Assembly: GCA_946221495.1 (NCBI GenBank) | Contig: CAMIFA010000008.1 | Location: forward strand, 1-57,805 | Length of the DNA stretch: 57,805 nt | Direction: 5' to 3' | DNA from: an uncultured cyanobacterium | Lineage (GTDB): Bacteria > Cyanobacteriota > Cyanobacteriia > Cyanobacteriales > Chroococcidiopsidaceae | Part shown: one piece after another, positions 16,408-24,981 of the stretch | Position numbering within the stretch: the first letter of the stretch is position 1 | Layout of the letters: every line of letters begins with the position of its first letter | The notes under the pieces: model-generated | The model's database searches: none | What the model was told of the DNA's origin: nothing | Seen by the model: only the letters and a program-made list of their open reading frames with translations | Made by a program: the position numbers and the translations under genes

Positions 16408-16935
16408 GTTAGACACGCCAGACTTATTTCTAGCAAGCGGTTGACAAAAAGACGTGAGCAATTTGGGATTTAAAATTTTGAATGCTTGGAGTACGTCTGT
16501 AGTCATTAATTTTAAGTAAGGAACCGCGTTGAAGATTGAGCGTCGTTAGTTTGAGACGTGAGCAATTCGGGATTTAAAATCCCGAATGCTTGGATCACGT
16601 CTGTAGTTGTTTAGATTAACGCAGTAATCACCGCAACTAGAGTTTATTTCAGGTAAACGATGAATAACCCAATTTTAGATTCAAGAATTGTCCATTTGAA
16701 ATTTCTATAGTTCGTGCTGTAGTAATGAGAATGTGCGATAAGAATTAGAAGATCGCAAATCCCCAAACCTCGTTCCTTGTAAGCGAAGTCAAGCGAAAAG
16801 CTAAAATCTCAAATCTCAAATTGGTTGACAGCTAACCTGAAAAAAAGTTCTATTGTGAAAGCAAAGTTGATTTGCACGTTACTATAACTAGAACAATTGT
16901 TTCACTTCATTTGGCTATTGATGCCAGGAGCAGTC
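16408..16935. other. Intergenic region with a duplicated hairpin repeat
   Basis: 528 bases between trmFO and the Tic22 gene. It contains the two 53-base repeats at 16451-16503 and 16555-16607 and, near 16806, a short ATCTCAA tandem. The Tic22 promoter should be in the last 100 bases. I see no credible small gene. Confidence 0.6.
16451..16607. repeat. Two 53-base direct repeats, each foldable into a hairpin
   Basis: Copy 1 is 16451-16503, copy 2 is 16555-16607, 104 bases apart; they match at 47 of 53 positions. Copy 2 has a 7-bp outer stem (GACGTGA with TCACGTC) and a perfect 9-bp inner stem (ATTCGGGAT with ATCCCGAAT, loop TTAAA). In copy 1 the inner stem changes mostly turn G-C pairs into G-U pairs, so the fold survives as RNA. 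Probably a dispersed palindromic repeat that also serves as the trmFO transcript end. Confidence 0.65.
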
Positions 16936-17766
16936 ATGAAATCAATGAGTCGCTGGGGCGCTTTAGGTGTAGCCGGAAGTGCCATTATAGGATCTTCTCT
17001 TATAGGCATTACGCAAGCCTTGGCTTTGCCTCAAGAGCAAATTGTCAAAAAGCTAGGACCAGTGCCTGTATTTACAATTACCGATAGTAAAGGTGCGCCC
17101 CTAGTTGCTTCTGTTCCGAGTCAGCAAAATCAGCAGCAGGGAGCGCAAAATAGGCAAAGCCAGACATCTGTCGCAGGTGTTTTTATTAATCAACGCGATG
17201 CTCAGGCATTTGTTGAGGATTTAAAGAAGAAGAACCCAGAATTGGCGAAAACAGTACGAGTAGTACCTGTTTCTCTAGCAGAAGTTTACAAGCTTGACCA
17301 AGGACAAGGTAAGCCTAATTCTTTAGATATTGCTTATGTACCATCGAAACAGCAAGTTGATGCAGCGTTAACAGTGATGCGCCAAAGCGGTCAAAAAAAC
17401 GCGAACCAATTTAATGGAACTCCTTTGTTTGTTGCAAGAGCTGGAAAGGAAAAAGGTTACTTAACGGTTAAACAAGCTAATCAGCAAATAATTCCTTTCT
17501 TCTTTAACAAAGACGAATTGCAAAGTATGTTGGATCGCTTTAAGAAACAGCAACCTAATTTGGCTTCTACGGTCGAAATTCAGGTGGTGAATTTGGAAGG
17601 AGTGCTGCAAACTTTACAGACTCGTAATGATCAGCAATTGAACCAAATTATGCTTATTCCGCCTCAAGAATCAATCAAATTTGTGCAATCGCTGCAACCT
17701 GCGTCTAATCAAAACCAACGACCAGCCGCACCTGCTAATAGAACCCAAAACGCGCCTCGACGCTAA
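16936..17766 (+). CDS. Tic22 family protein
   Basis: 276 residues. An N-terminal signal (SRWGALGVAGSAIIGSSLIGITQALAL) is followed by two similar halves: VPVFTITDSKGAPLVASV, AGVFINQRDAQAFVEDLKKKNPELAKTVRVVPVSLAEVY and TPLFVARAGKEKGYLT, IPFFFNKDELQSMLDRFKKQQPNLASTVEIQVVNLEGVL. This internal duplication is the mark of Tic22. Cyanobacterial Tic22 is a periplasmic or lumenal protein needed for envelope biogenesis; the plastid relative acts between the two import translocons. I chose the ATG at 16936 because AGGAG lies 5 bases upstream; earlier in-frame ATGs (16897 and 16921) lack this. A Gln/Asn/Pro-rich tail follows the domain. prmC begins 28 bases downstream. Confidence 0.9.
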   Translation: MKSMSRWGALGVAGSAIIGSSLIGITQALALPQEQIVKKLGPVPVFTITDSKGAPLVASVPSQQNQQQGAQNRQSQTSVAGVFINQRDAQAFVEDLKKKNPELAKTVRVVPVSLAEVYKLDQGQGKPNSLDIAYVPSKQQVDAALTVMRQSGQKNANQFNGTPLFVARAGKEKGYLTVKQANQQIIPFFFNKDELQSMLDRFKKQQPNLASTVEIQVVNLEGVLQTLQTRNDQQLNQIMLIPPQESIKFVQSLQPASNQNQRPAAPANRTQNAPRR

Positions 17767-17794
17767 ATGCGTTGATTTAGATAACGATTAGCAA

Positions 17795-18685
17795 ATGTGG
17801 GTATCTGGGTTTCAACTTTGGCAGTGGCGTAATGTTGCCCAAAAGAGTGCGATCGCTGCTGATATCTCACCGACGGAAGTGGACTGGCTAATCCAAGAGT
17901 TAGCTGGGCTGGATAAGCTAGCACTGCGGCTAGAAACTTTTAAAGACTTGCCGCAGATTCAGTTACAGCTGCCTCTTGCAGAATTGGACTTGTTGTGGCA
18001 ACAGCGACTTGATCAGCGATTGCCAGTCCAGTATATTGCTGCTGTCTCCAATTGGCGGCAGTTTAAACTAGAAGTTTCTCCTGCTGTTTTGATTCCGCGT
18101 CCAGAAACAGAATACTTAATTGATTTAGCTGTTGCGGCTGTTAAAAATAGTAATCGAAACTTAGAACAAGGACACTGGGTAGATTTAGGGACGGGTAGTG
18201 GTGCGATCGCTATTGGACTTGCAGATACCTTGCCGCAAGCGAGTATTCACGCTGTTGATTACAGTTGGGATGCTATAGCGATCGCGCAAAAAAATGCTCA
18301 AGATTTAGGTTTCGCAGATCGCATCAAATTTTATCAAGGTTCTTGGTGGGAACCCCTAGAATTTCTTAAAGGTGAGGTGAGTGGTTTAGTAGCAAACCCG
18401 CCTTATATTCCCAGTTCTCTAGTACCCCAGCTACAACCAGAAGTCGCAAGTCATGAACCACACTTAGCACTGGATGGCGGTGCAGATGGCTTGGATTATA
18501 TTAGGCATTTAGTTGAAATATCTCCTACTTATCTGCGACCAGGTGGGATATGGTTAATTGAAATGATGGCAGGACAAGCTGAAACTGTAACCCAAATGCT
18601 ACAAAATCAAGGCAGCTACTGCAATATTGAGATTCACAAAGATTTAGCTGGAATTGAACGCTTTGCTCTAGCGTGTCGCTGTTAG
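17795..18685 (+). CDS. prmC: Release factor glutamine methyltransferase
   Basis: 296 residues. An N-terminal helical substrate-binding domain (1-95) precedes a Rossmann methyltransferase domain with the SAM motif VDLGTGSGAIAIGLA and the catalytic NPPY (VANPPYIPSSL, about residue 201). The enzyme methylates the Gln of the GGQ motif in release factors RF1 and RF2, making termination efficient. It shares a direction with the tsaC-like gene and the kinase-like gene, forming a likely operon. HIP1 sites occur in the gene. Confidence 0.93.
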   Translation: MWVSGFQLWQWRNVAQKSAIAADISPTEVDWLIQELAGLDKLALRLETFKDLPQIQLQLPLAELDLLWQQRLDQRLPVQYIAAVSNWRQFKLEVSPAVLIPRPETEYLIDLAVAAVKNSNRNLEQGHWVDLGTGSGAIAIGLADTLPQASIHAVDYSWDAIAIAQKNAQDLGFADRIKFYQGSWWEPLEFLKGEVSGLVANPPYIPSSLVPQLQPEVASHEPHLALDGGADGLDYIRHLVEISPTYLRPGGIWLIEMMAGQAETVTQMLQNQGSYCNIEIHKDLAGIERFALACRC

Positions 18686-18747
18686 GAATGCCTGCGGGTT
18701 AAAAGATATTATCAACCCCTAACCTCTAACTTCATAATCCCCGATTG

Positions 18748-19338
18748 ATGACCCAAGTTTCATTAACAGACCTAATTACTGGCGCACGTTCTGGCTGCTT
18801 GGTGAGCTTTCCTACAGATACAGTACCAGCTTTAGCAGTTTTACCGGATCGCGCTGATTTAATTTTTACAGCAAAGCAGCGTAGTCAAGACAAGCCGCTA
18901 ATTTTAATGGGAGCTAATTCAGATAGTCTGTGGTCTTTTGCCAGAGGTAGTGCGGCTGAGTGGAAAATTTGGCAGCAAGCAGCTTCATTGTACTGGCCTG
19001 GAGCTTTAACATTAGTGCTACCAGCATCAGAACTTGTACCACAAGCGCTTAATCCTGCTGATCCTACGACAATTGGGTTGCGTGTACCAAAGTGCGCGAT
19101 CGCTCAAACTATCTTGTCGCAAACAAGTCCTCTTGCCACTACTAGCGCAAATTTATCAGGACAAATGCCTTTACGAACTATGGCAGAAATTTCGGCGCAG
19201 TTTCCGGATGTCCTCACACTATCTCAAACAGAGTTAGCAGCAGTTGAATTAAGTGTAGGAGTTCCCTCTACTGTTGCGAAATGGACGGGTAATAATTGGC
19301 AGATTTTACGCCAAGGAGGAGTTAAGTTAGAGTTCTGA
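18748..19338 (+). CDS. L-threonylcarbamoyladenylate synthase-like (Sua5/YrdC/YciO family)
   Basis: 196 residues from the ATG at 18748 (an in-frame TTG precedes it directly). It has the YrdC fold signatures: VSFPTDTVPALA, KQRSQDKPLILM, WPGALTLVL, TIGLRVPKC and TTSANLSGQ. These bind ATP, threonine and bicarbonate to make threonylcarbamoyl-AMP for the t6A modification at tRNA position 37. The short length, without a Sua5 domain, fits the TsaC type. A YciO paralogue remains possible. It lies 62 bases after prmC. Confidence 0.88.
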   Translation: MTQVSLTDLITGARSGCLVSFPTDTVPALAVLPDRADLIFTAKQRSQDKPLILMGANSDSLWSFARGSAAEWKIWQQAASLYWPGALTLVLPASELVPQALNPADPTTIGLRVPKCAIAQTILSQTSPLATTSANLSGQMPLRTMAEISAQFPDVLTLSQTELAAVELSVGVPSTVAKWTGNNWQILRQGGVKLEF

Positions 19339-19353
19339 GTTTGAGGAAAACAA

Positions 19354-20292
19354 TTGAACTGGAGTAACTGGATATATTTAGGAGTTGGACTAGGACTAGG
19401 ACTGGGAAGCCGTTGGTTTAGGCGCTCAAACCAGGAGTTAGGAGAAAAGAAAGTAACACCTGCTGAGAGCATAATTCCTGTAACCAGTGATCAACAGCAA
19501 ATTTTGTCTAAACAGCTAAAGCAGACAGAAATTGCATATCAACTGGCGCACGAGATGAGCCAATTTAAAGCTGGGTTTTTGGCGCGGATTTCCCATGAAT
19601 TGCGATCGCCCCTCAATAGCTTAATTGGTCTACATCAGCTAATTTTGTCAGATTTATGTGATGACCCTGCTGAAGAGCGAGAATTTGTTGCTCAAGCTCA
19701 CGCATCAGCACTCAAGCTAATTAACCTAATTGATCAGATTCTTGACGTTGCTAGAACAGAACACGGTACTAACAAGCTAGAAATTCAGCCTTTGGATTTA
19801 GCTCAGGTGTTGGATGAAGTTTATAATCTGACTCACTTACTAGCAGCAAATCGCAATTTCTCCCTGCAAGTGTCACCACCTGAACCCCAGACTTATATTC
19901 TGGCAGATCCTCGCTGGTTGAGACAGGTGTTAACCAGTTTGATCAACACTTCGATCTCCCAAATGCAGGAAGGTAGGATCTGCATTTCATCGCAGGCAAT
20001 TCCCACAGAAAAGTGTGTTCACATTTGGCTTGAGCTGCCACTTCCTAACACCTTGTCTGAACCTGTAAATTTAATAACAGCTGAATCGAATTTTAGTCAG
20101 CCAAGTGCAGAAAATATAACATCCCCCTTTGGACTTATTTTATTGCTAAATCAGACTGTTTTAGAAGTGATGAATAGTTCTTTAAAAATCCTGCCAACTA
20201 CCAATGCAGATGCAGAGCATTCTACACGGATGCAACTAACTATACCCTTGGTGATTCCTGAAACTGAATCTCTTGAGCCGGAAGCGGACTAG
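19354..20292 (+). CDS. Histidine-kinase-like protein with degenerate ATPase domain
   Basis: 312 residues from a TTG at 19354, with GAGG about 7 bases upstream. A short N-terminal helix (WIYLGVGLGLGLGSRW) may anchor it. The HisKA dimerisation domain is well kept, with His81 in FLARISHELRSPLNSLIG. The region where the HATPase domain should be has an N-box-like LRQVLTSLINTSI, but DxGxG (G1) and the G2 glycine loop are missing; it reads HIWLELPLPNTLS and SPFGLILLLNQTVLEV instead. It might be phosphorylated in trans or act as a scaffold. The 3' end overlaps the convergent GNAT gene by 53 bases. Confidence 0.75.
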   Translation: MNWSNWIYLGVGLGLGLGSRWFRRSNQELGEKKVTPAESIIPVTSDQQQILSKQLKQTEIAYQLAHEMSQFKAGFLARISHELRSPLNSLIGLHQLILSDLCDDPAEEREFVAQAHASALKLINLIDQILDVARTEHGTNKLEIQPLDLAQVLDEVYNLTHLLAANRNFSLQVSPPEPQTYILADPRWLRQVLTSLINTSISQMQEGRICISSQAIPTEKCVHIWLELPLPNTLSEPVNLITAESNFSQPSAENITSPFGLILLLNQTVLEVMNSSLKILPTTNADAEHSTRMQLTIPLVIPETESLEPEAD

Positions 20293-20710
20293 CTAGGGGC
20301 TGATTGTGTAGCACCATTGTGGTACTGCTATTACATTCAAAACCGATACGTTCATAAAATCGTTGCTGGTGAGTAGTCATTAGGTAGACGCGCTCTACTC
20401 TGTTCATGCGCGGATGGCTTAAAACAGTTTCTACTAACTTGCGTCCTAGTCCAGCACCGCGATAGTCAGGATGAATGACAACATCCCAAATAGTGGCGCG
20501 GTAGATACCATCTGATGTTGCTCTAGCAAAGCCAATTAAGCGCTCTTCATCCCAAACAGAAATTACTGGCTCACTATTGGCGATCGCTATACTTAAATCT
20601 TCAGTGCTACGCTCCTTTGCCCAAAAAGCTCCTAGCTTAAATAGTGCTTGTAATTGATTGAGGTCAATTTGAGACTTGCGAGCGCAAAATTGAATATGGC
20701 TACAGTCCAT
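20240..20710 (-). CDS. GNAT-family N-acetyltransferase
   Basis: 156 residues. Motif A with the acetyl-CoA pyrophosphate loop reads WDVVIHPDYRGAGLGRKLVETVL (R-G-A-G-L-G), and motif B YLMTTHQQRFYERIGF. The overall pattern (GFARATSDGIYRATIWDVVIHP) is that of the cyanobacterial and plastid GNAT group that includes the chloroplast NSI/SNAT enzymes, which acetylate protein lysines or serotonin. Substrate cannot be settled from sequence. It is convergent with the kinase-like gene and overlaps its 3' end. Confidence 0.85.
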   Translation of the reverse strand: MDCSHIQFCARKSQIDLNQLQALFKLGAFWAKERSTEDLSIAIANSEPVISVWDEERLIGFARATSDGIYRATIWDVVIHPDYRGAGLGRKLVETVLSHPRMNRVERVYLMTTHQQRFYERIGFECNSSTTMVLHNQPLASPLPAQEIQFQESPRV

Positions 20711-20839
20711 AAATCCTTAGTTTCAGCTCCAAATACTGTAGAGATTTATATTTTTATATTTTGTAGAATCAATAATTACTGCATCGATATTAACTATTTT
20801 GAATTCTTACTACTTATAAATTATCCACAACGCTGTTAA

Positions 20840-21238
20840 TTATTGACAAATCCATTTCCAAAGCGGGTGACTTGCTCCTTGCTGCCGAATTCGATAGACC
20901 TGTTGTTCTAAGCGCTGCTGCTCTTTCGGCGGTAATCCTAGTAGAATATTGCGACTTTGCCAAACTAAAACAGAAACACTCATGCCGATACACAAAGCTA
21001 GACCAAAGGTTGGTAAAGGATTGTAATAAAGCCCATATCGTACCGCCGCCCAAGTGAAGTATTGCTGTAACAAAGCAATTTCTGAGCGCAGACCCCATAA
21101 ACTTAGTGAGCCGATACTCATCCAGAGTAAACCTACTACTAGCCACCTGCCATAGACAGTCAGCCTATGTAACTTTTGTACTTGCTGCTTGAAGATTGGA
21201 TCAAGATTTGACTTAAGTAGTTCTTCTGGCTGTTCCAT
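20840..21238 (-). CDS. Small two-helix membrane protein after secF
   Basis: 132 residues from the ATG at 21238; the frame stays open to 21274. It starts MEQPEELLKSNLDPIFKQQVQKLHRLTVYGRW, then two membrane helices at about 33-55 and 74-98, then a basic tail (KEQQRLEQQVYRIRQQ). The gene lies 41 bases downstream of secF on the same strand, so it is probably the last gene of the pdhB-secD-secF unit. Function unknown. Confidence 0.7.
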   Translation of the reverse strand: MEQPEELLKSNLDPIFKQQVQKLHRLTVYGRWLVVGLLWMSIGSLSLWGLRSEIALLQQYFTWAAVRYGLYYNPLPTFGLALCIGMSVSVLVWQSRNILLGLPPKEQQRLEQQVYRIRQQGASHPLWKWICQ

Positions 21239-21279
21239 AAATATAACGAGCCTGAGAGGAAGGCGCGATCGCACCTTGA

Positions 21280-22242
21280 TTACGAAGCATCAATAGGATC
21301 AGCGATCGCATTAGGAGGCTTAGACTGACCTTGACGCTCGCGCCACCACGAAAGTAATGTACTAGCAATGAAAATACTAGAATAAGCGCCGCTAATGAAG
21401 CCAACAATTAAGGCGAGGGCAAAGTATTTCAAGCTTTCGCCGCCAAACAAAAATAGGGCAAATAAAGTCAGCATCACAGTAAATGTAGTGTTAATCGACC
21501 GTGTTAATGTTTGATTTACGGCATCATCCACAACATCACTAATTGGGCGCTCCGGCTGCTCTTTCAAAAGTTCTCGAATTCGGTCATAAATTACTACGGT
21601 GTCGTTGACTGAGAAGCCAGTAATTGTCAACAGAGCAACAATAAATAAGCTATCAACTTCCACACCCAACACCAAACCCAAAATTGCGAAAACTCCTACA
21701 GTAATCAGGACATCGTGGAATAGAGCGACGATCGCTAAAACTGCGAAATCTAGCTGAAACCGCAGGCTGATATAAATAATAATGCCGACGAAAGAGATGA
21801 TCAGAGCTAGTAATCCAGAACTTAGTAGCTGACGACCAATAGTAGGACCAACAGTATCAATTTGCGTTGCTTGGGGGTTGAAGGCTCCAATGCTTTGACT
21901 TAAAGCATTTTGCAATTGTGTACGTTGCTCAACATCAAGTGTTCTAGTACGAATCGAAACACCATGCTGCTCTTGACCTAAGACTTGGATGCTGCTATTG
22001 GCTAAATTTTGCTGTTCTAGTACGCTTCTGACTGTAGCGATATCAATCGGGCGGTCACAATTTTGCGGTTGTGAACAATCTAGTTCAAACTGTAACCGCG
22101 TACCCCCGACAAAATCTAAACTCGGACGTAGAGGCGAACCTATTTGCTGCCAAGAAATTATTACACCAATTAGACCTGCAAGAATAGTTGCCGCAGAAAT
22201 TGTCCACCATAATTTTCGGGCTTTATTAATACTTAGTTTCAT
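21280..22242 (-). CDS. secF: Protein translocase subunit SecF
   Basis: 320 residues, six predicted membrane helices with a periplasmic domain after the first (FVGGTRLQFELDCSQPQN). Typical signatures are DFAVLAIVALFHDVLITVGVFA and ITGFSVNDTVVIYDRIREL. With SecD it uses the proton gradient to help pull proteins across the membrane. The ATG at 22242 overlaps the secD stop codon as ATGA, with GGAGG a few bases upstream inside secD, so translation is coupled. Confidence 0.95.
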   Translation of the reverse strand: MKLSINKARKLWWTISAATILAGLIGVIISWQQIGSPLRPSLDFVGGTRLQFELDCSQPQNCDRPIDIATVRSVLEQQNLANSSIQVLGQEQHGVSIRTRTLDVEQRTQLQNALSQSIGAFNPQATQIDTVGPTIGRQLLSSGLLALIISFVGIIIYISLRFQLDFAVLAIVALFHDVLITVGVFAILGLVLGVEVDSLFIVALLTITGFSVNDTVVIYDRIRELLKEQPERPISDVVDDAVNQTLTRSINTTFTVMLTLFALFLFGGESLKYFALALIVGFISGAYSSIFIASTLLSWWRERQGQSKPPNAIADPIDAS

Positions 22243-23648
22243 GTCGCCCCCTCCGCCTTTCTGGAGGTTGGCAGGTTTGGACAAAAAAGTTCTGGCTTCC
22301 GCAAAGCAGGTAATCCAATTGCTAAAAACATCAACGTGCGACTACAGGTAATTGCTGTAAACATACTCACCGCTACCCCCAAAGCCAAAGTTAGCGCAAA
22401 GCCCCGCACTAAACCAGCCCCCAACCAAAACAGTGCTGCACAAGCAATCACTGTAGTAACATTGCCGTCTAAAATACTCGAAAAAGCGCGGTAGAAACCA
22501 GACTCTACAGACCGATATAAAGATTTACCTGCTCGTAATTCTTCTCTAGTACGCTCAAAAATTAGGACATTCGCATCAACAGCCATACCAATACTTAGCA
22601 CAAATCCAGCGATGCCTGGCAGAGTTAAAGTAACGCCCAAAAGCGCAAAACAAGCCCATGTCAGCAAAGCATAAATAATTAATGCTATATCGGCAATCAA
22701 GCCTGGTAATCGATAGTAAAACACCATGAACAGCAATACTAAAACTAAACCACCAACACCAGCATAGATACTGCGTTGGATGCTGTCGCGTCCCAATGTT
22801 GCCCCCACAGTCCGGTTCTCTACAATTTCTACAGGTACAGGTAGAGAGCCACCCCGTAGTTGAATTGCTAAGTCATTTGCTTCTTGGGTTGTAAAGCGAC
22901 CTGTAATTACAGCACTACCACCTGTAATTCCGGCGGCGGCGAATTCAGGACCTACAGTGGGAGCGCTAATTAATTCCTGATCTAGAAAAATCCCAATACT
23001 GCGTCCAGTACCAGCGAGGTTTTTTGTTAGTTGAGCAAAAAGATCGCCACCACGTTGATCGAAGCGGATGGCAACGTTCCAATTATTGCTACTTTGGGTA
23101 GGTTCACCAAAAGCATCTTGGAGGTTTTTACCTGTTAAACCTCTGCTTTCAAATAACTGCGCGATTCCTTCACTGTTTCGCGCTAGAGCTTCCTGGTTTT
23201 TGGCAATTGCTGCCGCGTCTTCACTTTTTCTTAGCTGTTCCTGCTTTGCTTTCAGTTCCTGGCGAGACGCTTGAAAAGCAAAAAGTTGGGTTTCAGTACC
23301 TGGCTTTTGCTCTCGAAACTCTAGTTGAGCCGTACCACCTAGCACTCGTTCTGCCTGTTCTGGGTCACTAACTCCTGGTAACTGCACTAGGATCTGATCT
23401 TGCCCTACTGTCTGTACTACTGGTTCAGACACACCCAAACCATTAATCCGATTTTCTACTACTCTTTGAACTGCTTCCAGCTCTCGCTCAGTAATTTGCT
23501 TAATTTCCTCGGAAGGTTTTACCTGAATAGTTAGCTGAGAACCGCCTTGGAGGTCTAAGCCCAAAGGAATAGGAATCTTGACAATTGTCACAATTGCGGC
23601 AATTACCAGGACTAAAATCAGAACTAATAGCGATCGCTGTTTTTGCAT
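22239..23648 (-). CDS. secD: Protein translocase subunit SecD
   Basis: 469 residues. An N-terminal helix is followed by LGLDLQGGSQLTIQV, a large periplasmic P1 domain with P1-head insertion (GLGVSEPVVQTVGQDQILVQLPG), and five C-terminal helices with PGIAGFVLSIGMAVDANVLIFERTREEL. It is the partner of SecF in proton-driven secretion. In the thylakoid-containing cell it may act on both the plasma and thylakoid membranes. The gene lies 197 bases downstream of pdhB, with a long inverted repeat between them. Confidence 0.95.
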   Translation of the reverse strand: MQKQRSLLVLILVLVIAAIVTIVKIPIPLGLDLQGGSQLTIQVKPSEEIKQITERELEAVQRVVENRINGLGVSEPVVQTVGQDQILVQLPGVSDPEQAERVLGGTAQLEFREQKPGTETQLFAFQASRQELKAKQEQLRKSEDAAAIAKNQEALARNSEGIAQLFESRGLTGKNLQDAFGEPTQSSNNWNVAIRFDQRGGDLFAQLTKNLAGTGRSIGIFLDQELISAPTVGPEFAAAGITGGSAVITGRFTTQEANDLAIQLRGGSLPVPVEIVENRTVGATLGRDSIQRSIYAGVGGLVLVLLFMVFYYRLPGLIADIALIIYALLTWACFALLGVTLTLPGIAGFVLSIGMAVDANVLIFERTREELRAGKSLYRSVESGFYRAFSSILDGNVTTVIACAALFWLGAGLVRGFALTLALGVAVSMFTAITCSRTLMFLAIGLPALRKPELFCPNLPTSRKAEGAT

Positions 23649-23708
23649 ACCATGACCCCCTGCGACAAAAGCTATAATAACTCTCTTTTAGGAGTGATGG
23701 CTGAAGTA

Positions 23709-23846
23709 AGAGGACAAGGAGGCAAGGGGACGAAGGGACACGGGGATAACAGTAACACAGAGAAACAAGAGCCACAGGAACAAGAGGAATCTATATTAAT
23801 TCTCTCCTTGTCCCCTGGTCTCCCCCTCCCCCTCTCCTTGTCCTCT
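23709..23846. repeat. Purine-rich repeat with 13-bp inverted arms between pdhB and secD
   Basis: AGAGGACAAGGAG (23709-23721) and CTCCTTGTCCTCT (23834-23846) are perfect inverted arms; the second arm touches the pdhB stop codon. Between the arms are more purine tracts on the left (GGCAAGGGGACGAAGGGACA) and pyrimidine tracts on the right. The AGAGGACAAGGAG word occurs twice more, inside the M48-like gene at 34663 and 34726. It may act as a pdhB terminator, and belongs to a dispersed minisatellite family. Confidence 0.6.
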
Positions 23847-24829
23847 CACACTCGCAGTGCTACCATTTTCTGCACCGCTTCTACGATCTGCTCTGGCTGC
23901 ACGATTGTTAAGCGCTCTAGCTTGCCATTGTAAGGAGTAGGAATATCTTGTGAGGACAACCGCAACACGGGCGCATCGAGTTCATCAAATAAGCGATCAT
24001 TAATTGAAGCTGTTAATTCTGCGCCAATGCCTCCAGTTCTCATGCACTCTTCAACAATGATCACGCGATGAGTCTTTTTGATAGAAGCACCAATCGTCTC
24101 AAAATCTAGTGGTTTTAGCGATATTAAGTCAATTACTTCTGGGTCGTAGCCATCTTTTTCCAGCATCTTAACAGCTTGCAGGGTATGATGGCGCATCCGC
24201 GAGTAAGTCAAAATCGTTACATCTTTGCCTTTTCGCACTACTTCTGCTTTATCTAGCGGCAGTACATACTCTGTTTCTGGCAAGTCTTCCTTCAAGTTGT
24301 ATAGGAGAACGTGCTCAAAAAACAGCACTGGATTATCATCGCGGATTGCTGCTTTCAGTAGACCTTTAGCGTTGTAAGGTGTGGAACAAGCAACGATTTT
24401 TAAACCTGGAACTGCCTGAAAATAAGCTTCTAGACGCTGCGAGTGTTCTGCACCTAATTGTCGCCCCACACCGCCAGGTCCGCGAATTACCAGGGGAATT
24501 TTAAAATTGCCGCCAGAAGTATAGCGCAGCATTCCCGCATTGTTGGATATTTGGTTAAAGGCAAGCAGCAAAAAGCCCATGTTCATGCCTTCAATAATTG
24601 GGCGTAAACCTGTCATCGCCGCTCCCACTGCCATCCCAGTAAAGCTATTTTCCGCGATCGGAGTGTCTAGAACCCTGAAATCACCGTATTTTTTGTATAA
24701 GTCTTTGGTAACTTTATACGAGCCGCCGTAGTGTCCTACGTCTTCGCCAAGCACAAGTACAGTTGCATCACGAGCCATTTCTTCATCGATGGCTGCTCGT
24801 AGGGCGTTAAAGAATAAAGTTTCTGCCAT
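23846..24829 (-). CDS. pdhB: Pyruvate dehydrogenase E1 component, beta subunit
   Basis: 327 residues, standard length. Signatures are VLVLGEDVGHYGGSYKVTKDLY, DTPIAENSFTGMAVGAAMTGLRPI and GRQLGAEHSQRLEAYFQAVPGLKIV. With the alpha subunit (not in this window) it decarboxylates pyruvate using thiamine diphosphate and passes the acetyl group to E2. In cyanobacteria the subunits are encoded apart, and pdhB next to secD-secF is a known arrangement. Confidence 0.95.
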   Translation of the reverse strand: MAETLFFNALRAAIDEEMARDATVLVLGEDVGHYGGSYKVTKDLYKKYGDFRVLDTPIAENSFTGMAVGAAMTGLRPIIEGMNMGFLLLAFNQISNNAGMLRYTSGGNFKIPLVIRGPGGVGRQLGAEHSQRLEAYFQAVPGLKIVACSTPYNAKGLLKAAIRDDNPVLFFEHVLLYNLKEDLPETEYVLPLDKAEVVRKGKDVTILTYSRMRHHTLQAVKMLEKDGYDPEVIDLISLKPLDFETIGASIKKTHRVIIVEECMRTGGIGAELTASINDRLFDELDAPVLRLSSQDIPTPYNGKLERLTIVQPEQIVEAVQKMVALRV

Positions 24830-24917
24830 TAAACCGCTTGATTGTGATTGCTTAATTTTAGAGTATTAGCTTTTTAAGATTGTAGCGGTGTGCGATCGCA
24901 CTCAAACTAAATTTAAT

Positions 24918-24938
24918 AGTCATTAGTCATTGGTCATT
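24918..24938. repeat. Heptamer tandem repeat (AGTCATT)3
   Basis: Two perfect AGTCATT units and one GGTCATT lie in the gap between the S8 peptidase gene end and the pdhB start. Seven-base tandem repeats of this type are typical intergenic features of many cyanobacteria. No function is apparent. Confidence 0.6.
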
Positions 24939-24981
24939 AGTTCCTAGATTTTTGCATAAGTGCTAATGACCTGCACCGATG

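Noticed and set aside
23643..23933. 96-codon frame across the pdhB-secD gap
   Set aside because: It is made of the purine-rich repeat and antisense pdhB sequence.
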